Source: Candidatus Kaelpia aquatica (GTDB lineage: Bacteria > Omnitrophota > Gorgyraeia > Kaelpiales > Kaelpiaceae). From it: a DNA stretch of 53,510 nucleotides. The notes below the pieces were generated by a model. The model did no database searches. It was not told the origin of the DNA and was given only the letters and a program-made list of their open reading frames with translations. The first letter of the stretch is position 1; the number at the start of each line of letters is the position of its first letter. This document shows positions 42,922 through 52,872 of this stretch, piece by piece. The stretch spans positions 1-53,510 of the forward strand of contig JAVCCU010000022.1 in NCBI GenBank assembly GCA_030765335.1, read 5' to 3'. Both the position numbers and the translations under genes were made by a program.

Positions 42922-43544
42922 TGATGCCTAAAAGAGTAAGAAAATATTTTTTGACTGGTATTGCTACAGTCTTGCCATTAATAGTAACCTTCTGGTTTTT
43001 AACTTGGTTATTTGAAATTGTCGATAGCCTTTTATTAGATCCGTTTCTTAATTATGTTCAAAATTATTTCAGTTACCCTGGTATAGATATAATCGTCAAG
43101 GTGGTCTTGGTGCTAGTCTTGGTATTATTGCTCTCTTTTCTTGGATTTTTGGTTAGTTTTTTATTCTTCAGAAGATTTTTGAATTTTTTTGAAAATCTTT
43201 TTCTTAAATTCCCTATAGTAGGTAAGATTTATAAATCTATTAAACAGATAAGCGATGCTGTTATGGGTGAAGGTAGGAATGTGTTTAAAAAAGTAGTCTT
43301 TGTCGAGTATCCCTCTGACGGAAGGTTCTGTATAGGATTTATGACCGCTAAAGCAGAGAAGATTTTAAATGAAGCAGTTGGATCTGAGCTCATTGCCATC
43401 TTCATACCTACAACCCCCAATCCTACAAGTGGTATGTTAATTTACTATCCCAAGGAAAAGATTAAATATCTTGATATGACTGTTGAAGAGGGCATGAGAG
43501 TAGTTATTTCGGCAGGAACTGCAATTGTATCCTCCGATGATTGA
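42921..43544 (+). CDS. DUF502 membrane protein
   Basis: 207 residues, two membrane regions (about 9-30 and 53-78), then a conserved segment IVGKIYKSIKQISDAVMGEGRNVFKKVVFVEYP (about 94-126), typical of DUF502. Function not established. The stop overlaps recO. Confidence 0.88.
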   Translation: MMPKRVRKYFLTGIATVLPLIVTFWFLTWLFEIVDSLLLDPFLNYVQNYFSYPGIDIIVKVVLVLVLVLLLSFLGFLVSFLFFRRFLNFFENLFLKFPIVGKIYKSIKQISDAVMGEGRNVFKKVVFVEYPSDGRFCIGFMTAKAEKILNEAVGSELIAIFIPTTPNPTSGMLIYYPKEKIKYLDMTVEEGMRVVISAGTAIVSSDD

Positions 43545-44289
43545 AAAGACAAAAGCCTTTATAATCAATAGAAGAGTATATCGCGACACAAGCCTGCTTC
43601 TTACTCTATATAGCTATGATTTTGGTAAAATCGAGGGAATAGTAAAAGGCGTAAGAAAGATAGAGGATTATGGTCGCTATGATGGTATTTTGGATCTATT
43701 TTCCAATTACGAAGTGGTTTTCTATCCTCGTAAATCAAAATTTGCCCTCTTTGTTCAGTTTTACCTCCTAGACTCCTACTGGGATAGCATTAGAGATTAC
43801 AACAAATTTTCCACTCTATGTTCAGCCATAGAGCTGTTGAACCATATTATGCAGCCTTATGAAGATAACAAGGATATATATGGTTTGATAGATTTTCTGT
43901 TAAGCGAGATATCTGTAAATAGGACAGATATTGTTTTTTATACTTTTTTGATAAAATTACTGAAATTCTCTGGTTTTAGCCCTCAAATAAACGAGTGTAT
44001 CAGTTGTGCTAAAAAGATAGAATATAAGGGTTATTTCTCAATCTCTGAAGGGGTTTTATACTGTTCGAAGTGTGGCAGCGTGAGAAGAGGTTTAATTCCT
44101 ATAAGCTCTGGAGTTATTAAGTCTATTAATTTTTTAAAAGACGAGCCTTATGTAAATATAAAAAGATTTCTATTTACTCCCAAAGTCAGGATGGATTTGG
44201 AAAACATTATTGCTAAGTTTTTAGAGTACCACATATCCTTTACCTCTAAAAGCTGGAGTGAGTTAAACTCTGAGCCTGTATATAGATGA
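43537..44289 (+). CDS. recO: Recombination mediator RecO
   Basis: 250 residues from the ATG at 43537, overlapping the DUF502 stop; an upstream TTG at 43525 is possible. N-terminal OB-fold (KTKAFIINRRVYRDTSLLLT), helical middle, and a zinc finger with CISC and CSKC (about 148-175). Loads RecA on SSB-coated DNA. Usual neighbour era is absent. Confidence 0.92.
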   Translation: MIEKTKAFIINRRVYRDTSLLLTLYSYDFGKIEGIVKGVRKIEDYGRYDGILDLFSNYEVVFYPRKSKFALFVQFYLLDSYWDSIRDYNKFSTLCSAIELLNHIMQPYEDNKDIYGLIDFLLSEISVNRTDIVFYTFLIKLLKFSGFSPQINECISCAKKIEYKGYFSISEGVLYCSKCGSVRRGLIPISSGVIKSINFLKDEPYVNIKRFLFTPKVRMDLENIIAKFLEYHISFTSKSWSELNSEPVYR

Positions 44290-44933
44290 TCAGAGATAAT
44301 ATTATCAAAAGGTCTTTCTTTATTTCGTTTATGCTTCATTTTGCGTTCCTAATTCCTTGGAGAGGTATATTTTCTATCAAGCCCAATGAGAATAGAACAT
44401 TAGGGGCAGAGCCTGTGGTAGTCTCTTATGAGATATCCAATAGAGAGAAAGTTGAAATTCAAAAGGTTGAAGTTCCAAAAAAAGATGAAAATACTAAAGC
44501 TGAGGACTTAGAGCGGGAGTCTTCCGAAGACTTTAAAGATGATGTTGTCCCAGAGGAGGAGCATGAGCAAGCTTCTTATTTAATTGAAGAGGATGAAGTC
44601 GTAAGCCTTTCAGGGAAGATGGATGGCCGCGAGGTCCCGGCTGTTCTTATTGAATACTATAGTTCCATAAGAGAAGAGATTAAAAAGAAAGCCTTCTATT
44701 ATAAGCCTAATAAGGGTAGAGGTGCTGTCACAGTGCTCTTTGGAATTGATTCAAAGGGTCTACTTAAAAAATTGGCCATTGATGATATTAGGTCAACTAA
44801 CCAAAAGACCTTGAGAGCCGCTGCTTTAGATAGCGTAAAACATGCTGCTCCTTTTCCTCCTTTTCCTCCGGAGCTTAAGAATAATATTATAACCTTCAGC
44901 ATAACTATAGAGTTTGCATTGGGAAGTAACTAA
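44286..44933 (+). CDS. TonB-like protein
   Basis: 215 residues: short N-terminal membrane segment (about 10-27), an acidic and lysine-rich spacer (about 50-105) lacking the usual proline repeats, and a C-terminal TonB domain (about 122-213) with AVTVLFGIDSKGLLKKL and FPPFPPEL. Transfers energy to outer-membrane receptors, or acts as a structural periplasmic linker. ExbB and ExbD are not nearby. ATGA overlap with recO. Confidence 0.85.
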   Translation: MIRDNIIKRSFFISFMLHFAFLIPWRGIFSIKPNENRTLGAEPVVVSYEISNREKVEIQKVEVPKKDENTKAEDLERESSEDFKDDVVPEEEHEQASYLIEEDEVVSLSGKMDGREVPAVLIEYYSSIREEIKKKAFYYKPNKGRGAVTVLFGIDSKGLLKKLAIDDIRSTNQKTLRAAALDSVKHAAPFPPFPPELKNNIITFSITIEFALGSN

Positions 44934-44973
44934 AGCAGTATTTAATTTAAATTTAATCTATTTGGGGGTAAAA

Positions 44974-45002
44974 TTGACTTCAATCTTTAAATATGGTAGA
45001 TT
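44974..45002 (+). promoter_or_regulatory. Promoter of the phosphoglycerate mutase gene
   Basis: TTGACT (44974-44979), 17 bases, TAGATT (44997-45002). The leader has AGGAGA and runs about 22 bases to the ATG at 45031. Confidence 0.55.
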
Positions 45003-45030
45003 TGAATAGTTTTAAATTTAGGAGAGAATC

Positions 45031-46218
45031 ATGAAATACGCACTTCTTATTGCTGATGGGATGAATGATAGGCCTGTAAAAGAGCTTGATGGAGCTACGC
45101 CTTTAGAGGTTGCACATACGCCCAATATTGATAATATGGCCCAGAGAGGGGCTTTAATCGGTGTGGTTAGAAATGTTCCGCGTGGTTTTAAACCTGGCAG
45201 TGATATAGCAATAATGTCTATGCTTGGATATGATCCTAAATCATACTATACGGGCCGCGGTCCGCTTGAGGCTGCAAATCTAGGGTTGAAACTCACTGAT
45301 AATCAAGTTGTTTTTAGATCTAACTTTGTAACGGTTGCAGAAGGGAAGATGATTGATTATTCTTCTTCTCACATAAGCAACAGAGAGACAGAAGTTTTGA
45401 TAGAAGGTTTAAATAAGAAATTCGGTAGTAAAAAATTCAAGTTTTATACCGGTATAAGCTATAGAAATCTTTTAATCTCTGAAGGCATAGGTGATGAGGT
45501 TAAGACGATACCTCCTCACGATATAATTGGAGAGGAGATTGCTAAATTTTTACCTAGCGGATTAGACTCGGAGCTTATAAGAGATATGATGCTGGAGTCT
45601 CAGGATTTTTTAGCTTCTCACGATGTTAATAGAGTTCGCCTGGATTTGGGCGAGAATCCTGCAAATATGATATGGTTATGGGGTCAGGGCAGGCGCCCTA
45701 GTTTTCCGAGCTTTGAGAAAAAATATGGAGTAAATGGTTTTGTTATTTCTGCGGTTGATCTGGTAAATGGCATGGCAAGATCGATGGGCCTAGAGGTTGT
45801 AAAGGTTCCTGGTGCGACAGGGTATTATGATACAAATTATGCGGGCAAGGGAGAGTATGCAATAGAGAATCTCAAGAGATATGATTTTTGCTGCGTTCAC
45901 CTTGAAGCAACAGACGAGGCAGGTCATAACGGAGATTTAAGAGAGAAGATAAAGGCAATTGAGTCTTTTGACCGTCATATTGTTGGTCCGATATATAACT
46001 ATCTTAAGAAGGGTGGAGATTACAGGATTTTGATATCTTCGGATCATGCTACTCCTGTTGATCTGCGCACTCATACTGAAGAACCAGTAGCTTTCATCTG
46101 TTACGGCAAGGGGATAAAGAGCGGTATTAAGTTAAAGTCTTTTAATGAGAAAAACTCCAAGGCAACACTTATTGAATATATAGGGTCTAAGTTAATAGGA
46201 GAGGTCCTGTTTAAATGA
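45031..46218 (+). CDS. apgM: 2,3-bisphosphoglycerate-independent phosphoglycerate mutase, archaeal type
   Basis: 395 residues, shorter than the about 510 of bacterial GpmI. The opening LLIADGMNDRPVKELDG and HTPNIDNMAQRG are typical of ApgM; SDIAIMSMLGYDP, with Ser in the alkaline-phosphatase-like position, and the metal sites ATDEAGHNGD and SSDHATPVDLRTHT follow. Converts 3- to 2-phosphoglycerate. Confidence 0.95.
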   Translation: MKYALLIADGMNDRPVKELDGATPLEVAHTPNIDNMAQRGALIGVVRNVPRGFKPGSDIAIMSMLGYDPKSYYTGRGPLEAANLGLKLTDNQVVFRSNFVTVAEGKMIDYSSSHISNRETEVLIEGLNKKFGSKKFKFYTGISYRNLLISEGIGDEVKTIPPHDIIGEEIAKFLPSGLDSELIRDMMLESQDFLASHDVNRVRLDLGENPANMIWLWGQGRRPSFPSFEKKYGVNGFVISAVDLVNGMARSMGLEVVKVPGATGYYDTNYAGKGEYAIENLKRYDFCCVHLEATDEAGHNGDLREKIKAIESFDRHIVGPIYNYLKKGGDYRILISSDHATPVDLRTHTEEPVAFICYGKGIKSGIKLKSFNEKNSKATLIEYIGSKLIGEVLFK

Positions 46219-46307
46219 GCGGTTTGACATTGCTGTCAGTTTCAATTGCGGCTTCTATGTTAGGTTATCTCTGTATTCCTAATAACTCTCTTTGCTGTGC
46301 TTTATAA
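46215..46307 (+). CDS. Possible 30-residue hydrophobic micro-ORF
   Basis: ATGA overlap with the apgM stop. Product starts MSGLTLLSVSIAASMLGYLC and ends IPNNSLCCAL: a single hydrophobic helix with three cysteines. It has no other support; the rest of the 212-base gap holds a small TGACA-TGTCA hairpin (46225-46238) and AT-rich sequence. May be chance. Confidence 0.3.
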   Translation: MSGLTLLSVSIAASMLGYLCIPNNSLCCAL

Positions 46308-46430
46308 GCTTAGTTAGCTTGCAAGAGATAGAAATATTGTTTTATCTATTATATCTATTATGTTAGTATTATTGGAAAGTTTAGTTTTATTGGAAGGGAG
46401 ATTTATATTTAAAAAAAGAGCGGTGTAAAT

Positions 46431-47666
46431 ATGGGTAAGAAAAAAGAGATTATTGTGCAAAAATACGGCGGTTCTTCGGTGGCTACTGTTGAAAAGATCA
46501 AAAGAGTCGCTAGGAATATTGTAGCCTATAAGAAGAGAGGGTTTAGCGTGGTATCTGTAGTCTCTGCTTTAGGTGATACAACAGATGAGCTGATAAGCCT
46601 TGCAGCTAAAATTACAAAACACCCTCAAGAGAGGGAGTTTGATATGTTGATCTCAACCGGAGAGCAGGTTTCATCGGCTCTTCTTACTATGGCCATACAT
46701 GATATGGGCTTTAAGGCTATATCTTTTACTGGTTTCCAGGTTGGAATTATAACCGATGGTGTGTTTACCAAAGCAAGGATTGTAAAGATAAATGCTGATA
46801 GAATAAAAAGCGAGCTTAAGAAAGACAAAATCGTAGTTGTTGCGGGATTCCAAGGCGTTAATCTTAATATGGATATCACAACTCTTGGCAGAGGAGGAAG
46901 CGATTTGACTGCAGTTGCTCTTACTAAGAGTCTTAATGCCGACGTATGCGAGATATATACTGACGTTAAGGGTGTCTACACAGCAGATCCTAGAATAGTT
47001 AAAGAGGCTAAAAAAATATCTAAGATATGCTATGATGAGATGCTTGAAATGGCATCGCTTGGTGCTCAAGTTATGCAGGCTCGCTCTATTGAATTTGCTA
47101 AAAAAAATAACGTTAAGATACATGTTCGTTCCAGCTCTTCTAGGGGAGAAGGAACAATGATCATGGGGGAGGTAAAAGGTATGGAAGATATCTATGTTTC
47201 AGGTGTAGCGATAGATAAAAAAGAAGCAAAAGTTACTATATGTGATGTTCCAGATAAGCCTGGAATTGCTGCTTTAATATTTTCGAGGATATCTGGTGAA
47301 AATATAAACGTTGATATGATTGTACAGAATATAAGCCGCAAAGGGTATACCGACCTCTCTTTTACTGTGCCTAAGACTGACTTGACCAAGACAGTGGATA
47401 TTGCTAAGCTCGTTGCTTCTGAGATCAAATCAACAGGGGTGACAGTAGATAATAAAATTGCAAAAATATCAGTTATTGGGGTGGGTATGAGATCCCATGC
47501 CGGCATAGCCGCAGAGATGTTTCAGGCTCTTGCAGATAATAAGATAAATATAGAGATGATATCTACTTCGGAGATAAAGATTTCATGTGTTATAAACGTA
47601 AAGCATGCTGATGAGGCAGTAAGAATATTACATAGAGTGTTTAAATTGCATAATATAAAGAGGTGA
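46431..47666 (+). CDS. lysC: Aspartate kinase
   Basis: 411 residues. Kinase opening KYGGSSVATVEKIKRVA, then FTGFQVGIITDG, GRGGSDLTAVALT, and two C-terminal ACT domains (about 265-410) for feedback control by amino acids, as in Bacillus LysC. Supplies aspartyl phosphate for Lys, Thr and Met, and aspartate semialdehyde for the proposed homocysteine route. No leader peptide or lysine riboswitch is apparent. Confidence 0.95.
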   Translation: MGKKKEIIVQKYGGSSVATVEKIKRVARNIVAYKKRGFSVVSVVSALGDTTDELISLAAKITKHPQEREFDMLISTGEQVSSALLTMAIHDMGFKAISFTGFQVGIITDGVFTKARIVKINADRIKSELKKDKIVVVAGFQGVNLNMDITTLGRGGSDLTAVALTKSLNADVCEIYTDVKGVYTADPRIVKEAKKISKICYDEMLEMASLGAQVMQARSIEFAKKNNVKIHVRSSSSRGEGTMIMGEVKGMEDIYVSGVAIDKKEAKVTICDVPDKPGIAALIFSRISGENINVDMIVQNISRKGYTDLSFTVPKTDLTKTVDIAKLVASEIKSTGVTVDNKIAKISVIGVGMRSHAGIAAEMFQALADNKINIEMISTSEIKISCVINVKHADEAVRILHRVFKLHNIKR

Positions 47667-47673
47667 TTTAAAG

Positions 47674-49257
47674 ATGAAGAAAAGAGTTGTTAAGATATAC
47701 GATACTACTTTACGGGATGGTGCGCAGACACCAGGAGTCTCTTTTGCTGTAAAGGACAAATTGTCTATAACTGAAAAGTTAGACGATTTAGGTGTTCATT
47801 TTATTGAGGGAGGTTGGCCCGGCTCTAACCCTAAGGATATAGATTATTTTAAAAAGGCTAAAAAGTTAAAAATTAAGAACTCCCAGTTAGTTGCTTTTGG
47901 TTCTACAAGAAGAGCTAAAATAAAAGCTAGCGTTGATAATAATTTGAAGGCACTTTTAAAGTCAGAAGTTAAAAATATAGCCATCTTTGGTAAGAGCTGG
48001 GACTTGCATGTAAGCAAGGTCTTTAAAGTATCTTTAAATGAAAATTTGGATATGATTTTTGATTCTGTGTCTTTCTTAAAGAAGAAGGGTTGTTTTGTTT
48101 TTTTTGATGCTGAGCATTTCTTTGACGGCTATAGAGCTAATAGAGATTATGCTTTAGAGAGTTTAAGAGTAGCAAGATCAGCAGGAGCTGACTGCTTGGT
48201 TCTCTGTGACACTAATGGTGGTATGATTCCAAGCTGGGTTAGAGATATAGTGATAGATGTAAGGAGTGAGCTAGACATTGATTTAGGTATTCATGTACAT
48301 AATGACTCTGGCATGGCAGTAGCAAACTCTATAGTGGCAGTTGAGGAGGGTGTTACCAATGTTCAGGGGACTATAAACGGTTATGGTGAGAGATGCGGCA
48401 ATGCAGATATCTGTTCTTTAATTCCAAACATAAAACTGAAATTAAAATTAAATTGTATTCCAGATTCTAAAATTAAACACCTTACAGAGATATCTCGTTT
48501 TGTATCTGATATCTCGAATATGAAGCAATTTGAAAATCAACCCTATGTTGGCTCTAGTGCATTTGCTCACAAAGGCGGGGTCCATATCAATGCTGTCATG
48601 AAAGAGTCTAGTACTTATGAACATGTAGATCCGGAGTTAGTTGGCAACAGAAGAGAGCTTTTGGTCTCAGAATTATCAGGTAAATCTTCGCTGGTTTTAA
48701 AAGCTCAAGAGTATGGATATGAGCTTCAAAAAGATAAGAATGTTACCGGAAAGCTGCATAAGCTCCTTCAGGGCTTGGAGCATGAAGGTTATCATTTTGA
48801 AGCTGCTGAAGGCTCCTTTGAGCTGCTTTTGAATAAACATCTTAAGAAATTCAAAAAGTTCTTTACTTTAGAGGGGTTCCGAGTCGTAGTTGAACAAGAG
48901 AATAAAGATGAGATTGTTTCAGAGGCGACTATCAAGCTTAAGGTTAATAGTAAAAAAGAATATACGGTTGCAAAAGGTGATGGCCCGGTAAATGCATTGG
49001 ATTCGGCCTTAAGGAAAGCTTTAAATCGGTTCTACCCTGTATTGGCTGAGATGAGGCTCTCAGATTTTAAGGTAAGAGTTTTGGATGAAAAAGACGGTTC
49101 TGCTGCTAAAGTCCGGGTTTTAATACAGTCTCAAGATAGAGAGAGCAGCTGGAATACAATAGGAGTATCTGAGAATATTGTTGAAGCTAGCTGGAAGGCT
49201 CTATTGGATAGTGTTGAGTATAAGCTAATGAAAGAACGTAAGAGGGGTAGGATATAA
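47674..49257 (+). CDS. cimA: (R)-citramalate synthase
   Basis: Condenses pyruvate and acetyl-CoA to citramalate, a threonine-independent route to isoleucine. 527 residues: TIM-barrel catalytic region starting IYDTTLRDGAQTPGVSF, HVHNDSGMAVANSIVAVE, NGYGERCGNADICSLIPN, and a C-terminal LeuA-dimer regulatory domain (about 390-515). The direct start DTTLRDG and length favour CimA over 2-isopropylmalate synthase. It follows lysC at 7 bases. Confidence 0.93.
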   Translation: MKKRVVKIYDTTLRDGAQTPGVSFAVKDKLSITEKLDDLGVHFIEGGWPGSNPKDIDYFKKAKKLKIKNSQLVAFGSTRRAKIKASVDNNLKALLKSEVKNIAIFGKSWDLHVSKVFKVSLNENLDMIFDSVSFLKKKGCFVFFDAEHFFDGYRANRDYALESLRVARSAGADCLVLCDTNGGMIPSWVRDIVIDVRSELDIDLGIHVHNDSGMAVANSIVAVEEGVTNVQGTINGYGERCGNADICSLIPNIKLKLKLNCIPDSKIKHLTEISRFVSDISNMKQFENQPYVGSSAFAHKGGVHINAVMKESSTYEHVDPELVGNRRELLVSELSGKSSLVLKAQEYGYELQKDKNVTGKLHKLLQGLEHEGYHFEAAEGSFELLLNKHLKKFKKFFTLEGFRVVVEQENKDEIVSEATIKLKVNSKKEYTVAKGDGPVNALDSALRKALNRFYPVLAEMRLSDFKVRVLDEKDGSAAKVRVLIQSQDRESSWNTIGVSENIVEASWKALLDSVEYKLMKERKRGRI

Positions 49258-49261
49258 ATTG

Positions 49262-52018
49262 ATGGAGCCTCGCTATGACTCTAAAGAGATAGAGCAGAAA
49301 TGGTATGAGTTTTGGGAAAGCAGTGGCTTCTTTAAGGCTTCAGTTGATAGAAATAAAAAACCCTACTCGATTGTAATTCCTCCTCCCAATGTTACTGGTA
49401 TCTTACATATGGGGCATGCGCTCAATAGCACCATTCAGGATATATTAATAAGATATAAAAGAATGCAGGGATATGCTTCTCTTTGGATCCCGGGTACTGA
49501 TCATGCCGGAATAGCCACTCAGAATGTTGTTGAGAAACAACTGGCAAAAGAAGATTTAAGCAGGGATGATTTAGGGAGAGAGGGTTTTGTGGATCGTGTT
49601 TGGAAATGGCGCCAAAAATATGGTTCTACCATAGTAAAGCAGCTTAGGCGTTTGGGAGCATCTTGCGATTGGAGTAGAGAGCGCTTTACGATGGATGAAG
49701 GCCTATCAGATGCTGTACTGGAAGCGTTTATAAGGCTTTATGATAAAGGTCTAGTCTATCGCGGTCGCTATATTATTAATTGGTGTCCGCGTTGCAAGAC
49801 TGCACTTTCCGATGAAGAGGTGGAACATCAAGAGCGGGAAGGATTTCTCTATTATTTAAAGTATCCTGTGTTGGATGAAGAGGGCAAGTTTGTAACAGTT
49901 GCTACAACCCGTCCTGAAACAATGCTTGGTGATGTTGCTATAGCGGTTCATCCAAGCGATGAAAGGTTTGAATTCTTAAAGAGCAAGAGAGTTGTTCTGC
50001 CCATTTTAAATAGAGAGCTTGAGCTTGTTTGGGATGATATTGTAGATCCTGAGTTCGGTACCGGGGCAGTAAAAATTACCCCTGCTCATGATGAAAATGA
50101 TTTTGAGATCGCAATGAGGCATGGACTTAAGCCCATTGTTGTTATGGATGAAGGCGGTGTAATGAATGAAAATGCAGTCAAATACAAGGGGATGGATAGA
50201 TTTGCTGCTCGGGAGAAAATAATAGAAGATTTAGAAAAACAGGATCTAGTTGAAAAGATAGAGCCTTATATAAATTCAATAGGCCACTGTTATCGTTGTG
50301 ACACTGTGGTAGAGCCCTATATATCTTGGCAGTGGTTTGTTAAAATGAAGCCTTTGGCAAAAGAAGCCATCAAGGTTGTAAAAAATAAAGAGGTTAAATT
50401 CTTTCCTCCTCGTTGGGAGAAGGTCTATCTTCATTGGATGGAGAGCATTCGTGACTGGTGTATATCCCGTCAGATATGGTGGGGACATAGAATCCCTGTA
50501 TATTATTGCAGAGATTGCTATAAGCAGACCGAGGTTTTAAGCAGCTTAGGCTCTGAGGATAGCGAAAATATTAAAGGTATAATTGTTTCTCGGGATAAAC
50601 CTAAGAGTTGCCCTGAATGTAGCGGTAGCGATATTTATCAAGATCAAGATGTTTTAGATACATGGTTTTCTTCTTGGCTCTGGCCATTTTCTACTATGGG
50701 CTGGCCAAATATTGCTGAAGGGGAACAGCAGGCTGGTAAAAGTCGAGATTTAAGTGATTTGGATTATTTCTATCCTACCTCGACTTTAGTTACAGCACAA
50801 GAGATACTGTTTTTTTGGGTTGCACGTATGGTTATGGCGGGACTTGAATTTGTAGGTCAGGCTCCATTTTCCGATGTCTATATTCACGGTACTGTTAGAG
50901 ATGAAAAGGGTAGGAAGATGTCCAAGTCTTTAGGTAATGTAATTGATCCTTTAGAGATTATAGATGAATATGGGGCTGACGCTTTGAGGTTCAGCCTAAT
51001 TTCGATTACTTCAGTTGGACAGGATGTATTTTTATCTAAAGACAAATTTATTTTCGGTCGCAATTTTACCAATAAAATCTGGAATGCGGCAAGGTTTTTA
51101 ATATCAAATCTAGATGATTTAGATGAAGGTTTTAAAATAGAAGATTACTCTCTTTTTGATAAATGGATTCTTAACAGCCTCAATGATTTAATATCAAAAA
51201 TAGATAAGGCTTTAGAAGAGTATAGTTTTAATGAAGCGGCAAATTTGTTGTATGAGTTTTTTTGGCATCAGTTTTGCGATTGGTATATTGAGTTAGAGAA
51301 GAAAGATCTTTATGCTAAAAACAGAGATGCTAAAAACAGAGCTTCTGTTGTACTAATTTTTGTGTTGGATAATTTCTTACGTCTCTTGCATCCTTTTATG
51401 CCTTTTATCAGCGAAGATATTTGGCAGAAATTAAAGTCGTATTTAACCAAGTCGTATAAGGCGATGGGGTTAGAGTTTCAGAATGCAGATAGTTTAATGC
51501 TTATGCCTTGGTCTAAAGAGGTTGAGCAATTTAAAGATAAGGAAAGCAAAGATGCAATGGAAGATATAATCGCAGTCATTCAATGCATCCGTAATATTCG
51601 TTCGGAGCTGAATGTTCCTCCGTCTAAAAAGACAACTCTTGTACTTGCAGGAGGAAGAGAGAGATTGCTGGCCGATTTTAAAAAGCACAGTGATTACCTT
51701 ACGCCTCTTGCGCAGGTATCTAATTTAGAGATTTTTAATCAAGATATCGATCGCCCAGCTCATTCTGCATTTGGCACAGCAGGCGGATTAAATATATACG
51801 TACTGCTGGAGGGCGTAATTGATTTGGAAAAAGAAAAGAAGAGGTTAGAGAAGAGAGAGGAAGGGTTAGAAATAGAATTAAATCAAGTCCAGAAAAAACT
51901 TGAAAATAAAGATTTTTTAAATAGGGCCAATCCGGAAGTTGTTTTAAAAACGAAACAGAAAGAAGAGTCTTTAAAGGACCACCTTAAAGATCTTGTTGTA
52001 ATAATGAACAATTTATGA
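49262..52018 (+). CDS. valS: Valyl-tRNA synthetase
   Basis: 918 residues from the ATG at 49262 (a TTG stands directly before it). HIGH motif in PPPNVTGILHMGHALNST, editing domain, zinc-type Cys pairs, KMSKS in RKMSKSLGNVIDPLEI, anticodon domain, and a C-terminal coiled coil (LEKEKKRLEKREEGLEIEL). GAGGGG precedes the start. Follows cimA closely and overlaps nadC. Confidence 0.97.
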   Translation: MEPRYDSKEIEQKWYEFWESSGFFKASVDRNKKPYSIVIPPPNVTGILHMGHALNSTIQDILIRYKRMQGYASLWIPGTDHAGIATQNVVEKQLAKEDLSRDDLGREGFVDRVWKWRQKYGSTIVKQLRRLGASCDWSRERFTMDEGLSDAVLEAFIRLYDKGLVYRGRYIINWCPRCKTALSDEEVEHQEREGFLYYLKYPVLDEEGKFVTVATTRPETMLGDVAIAVHPSDERFEFLKSKRVVLPILNRELELVWDDIVDPEFGTGAVKITPAHDENDFEIAMRHGLKPIVVMDEGGVMNENAVKYKGMDRFAAREKIIEDLEKQDLVEKIEPYINSIGHCYRCDTVVEPYISWQWFVKMKPLAKEAIKVVKNKEVKFFPPRWEKVYLHWMESIRDWCISRQIWWGHRIPVYYCRDCYKQTEVLSSLGSEDSENIKGIIVSRDKPKSCPECSGSDIYQDQDVLDTWFSSWLWPFSTMGWPNIAEGEQQAGKSRDLSDLDYFYPTSTLVTAQEILFFWVARMVMAGLEFVGQAPFSDVYIHGTVRDEKGRKMSKSLGNVIDPLEIIDEYGADALRFSLISITSVGQDVFLSKDKFIFGRNFTNKIWNAARFLISNLDDLDEGFKIEDYSLFDKWILNSLNDLISKIDKALEEYSFNEAANLLYEFFWHQFCDWYIELEKKDLYAKNRDAKNRASVVLIFVLDNFLRLLHPFMPFISEDIWQKLKSYLTKSYKAMGLEFQNADSLMLMPWSKEVEQFKDKESKDAMEDIIAVIQCIRNIRSELNVPPSKKTTLVLAGGRERLLADFKKHSDYLTPLAQVSNLEIFNQDIDRPAHSAFGTAGGLNIYVLLEGVIDLEKEKKRLEKREEGLEIELNQVQKKLENKDFLNRANPEVVLKTKQKEESLKDHLKDLVVIMNNL

Positions 52019-52866
52019 AGATTACTCCTGATGTTAAAACTCTGATTGCGCAGGCGCTTCAAGAAGACAGCGTAAAGCACGACTTTACTACTTTTGGTTT
52101 AGGTGTTAAAGATTTAAAAATAAAAGCTGCTCTTTTAACTCAGCAAGATGGAATACTTTGCGGGTTTGATGTATTTAAAGAGGTATTTAAAGCTTGCGGT
52201 GAGGTAAAGTGGTCGAGTGAGTTTAAAGACGGTATGTGTTTTAAGAAAGGATATAAAATTACACATTTAGAAGCTAGGGCAGGAACTATTTTAGCCGCTG
52301 AGCGTGCTGCACTTAACTTTTTATCACACTTATCTGGCGTCGCAACATTTACTAATACATTTGTTAAGCTTGTTAAACAAAGAAAGATAAAGATTTATGA
52401 TACCAGAAAGACCACTCCTGGCTTAAGAGGATTAGAGAAATATGCAGTTAAAATAGGCGGAGGTTATAACCATCGTTTTGATTTATCCGGTTCTATGATG
52501 ATTAAAGATAATCATATTAATATTTTTCAAAAAGAATATCTTAAAGATGATTATATTATTCAGATGGTGAAGAGATTGAAGAAAAAATATCCTCACAGAG
52601 CATTAGTGCTTGAAGTCCATACTTTAGGGGAGTGGAGACAGGCAATGCAGGTAAATCCTGATGTTGTAATGTTAGATAATTGGAAGCCTGATGATATTGA
52701 GACAGCTTTAAAGATGCTTAAGAAGAGGCTGTTTGAGGTTGAAATTTCAGGCAATATAGATTTTGATAAACTAAAGAAAGTATTAAGCTTAGGAATAGAT
52801 AGAATCTCTCTTGGCCGTATTACTCATTCTGCGCCCATTGTAGATTTTTCCTTAGAAGTCAATTAA
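52015..52866 (+). CDS. nadC: Quinolinate phosphoribosyltransferase
   Basis: NAD synthesis: quinolinate to nicotinate mononucleotide. 283 residues; TRKTTPGLRGLEKYAVKIGG, HRFDLSGSMMIKDNHI and ISLGRITHSAP are typical. ATGA overlap with valS. Ends six bases before the convergent SGNH gene, with no terminator seen. Confidence 0.95.
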   Translation: MKITPDVKTLIAQALQEDSVKHDFTTFGLGVKDLKIKAALLTQQDGILCGFDVFKEVFKACGEVKWSSEFKDGMCFKKGYKITHLEARAGTILAAERAALNFLSHLSGVATFTNTFVKLVKQRKIKIYDTRKTTPGLRGLEKYAVKIGGGYNHRFDLSGSMMIKDNHINIFQKEYLKDDYIIQMVKRLKKKYPHRALVLEVHTLGEWRQAMQVNPDVVMLDNWKPDDIETALKMLKKRLFEVEISGNIDFDKLKKVLSLGIDRISLGRITHSAPIVDFSLEVN

Positions 52867-52872
52867 AGTATT

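Noticed and set aside
46219-46430. Lysine riboswitch or leader in front of lysC
   Set aside because: The gap is 212 bases, with only a small TGACA-TGTCA hairpin; no conserved aptamer elements or terminator was recognised.
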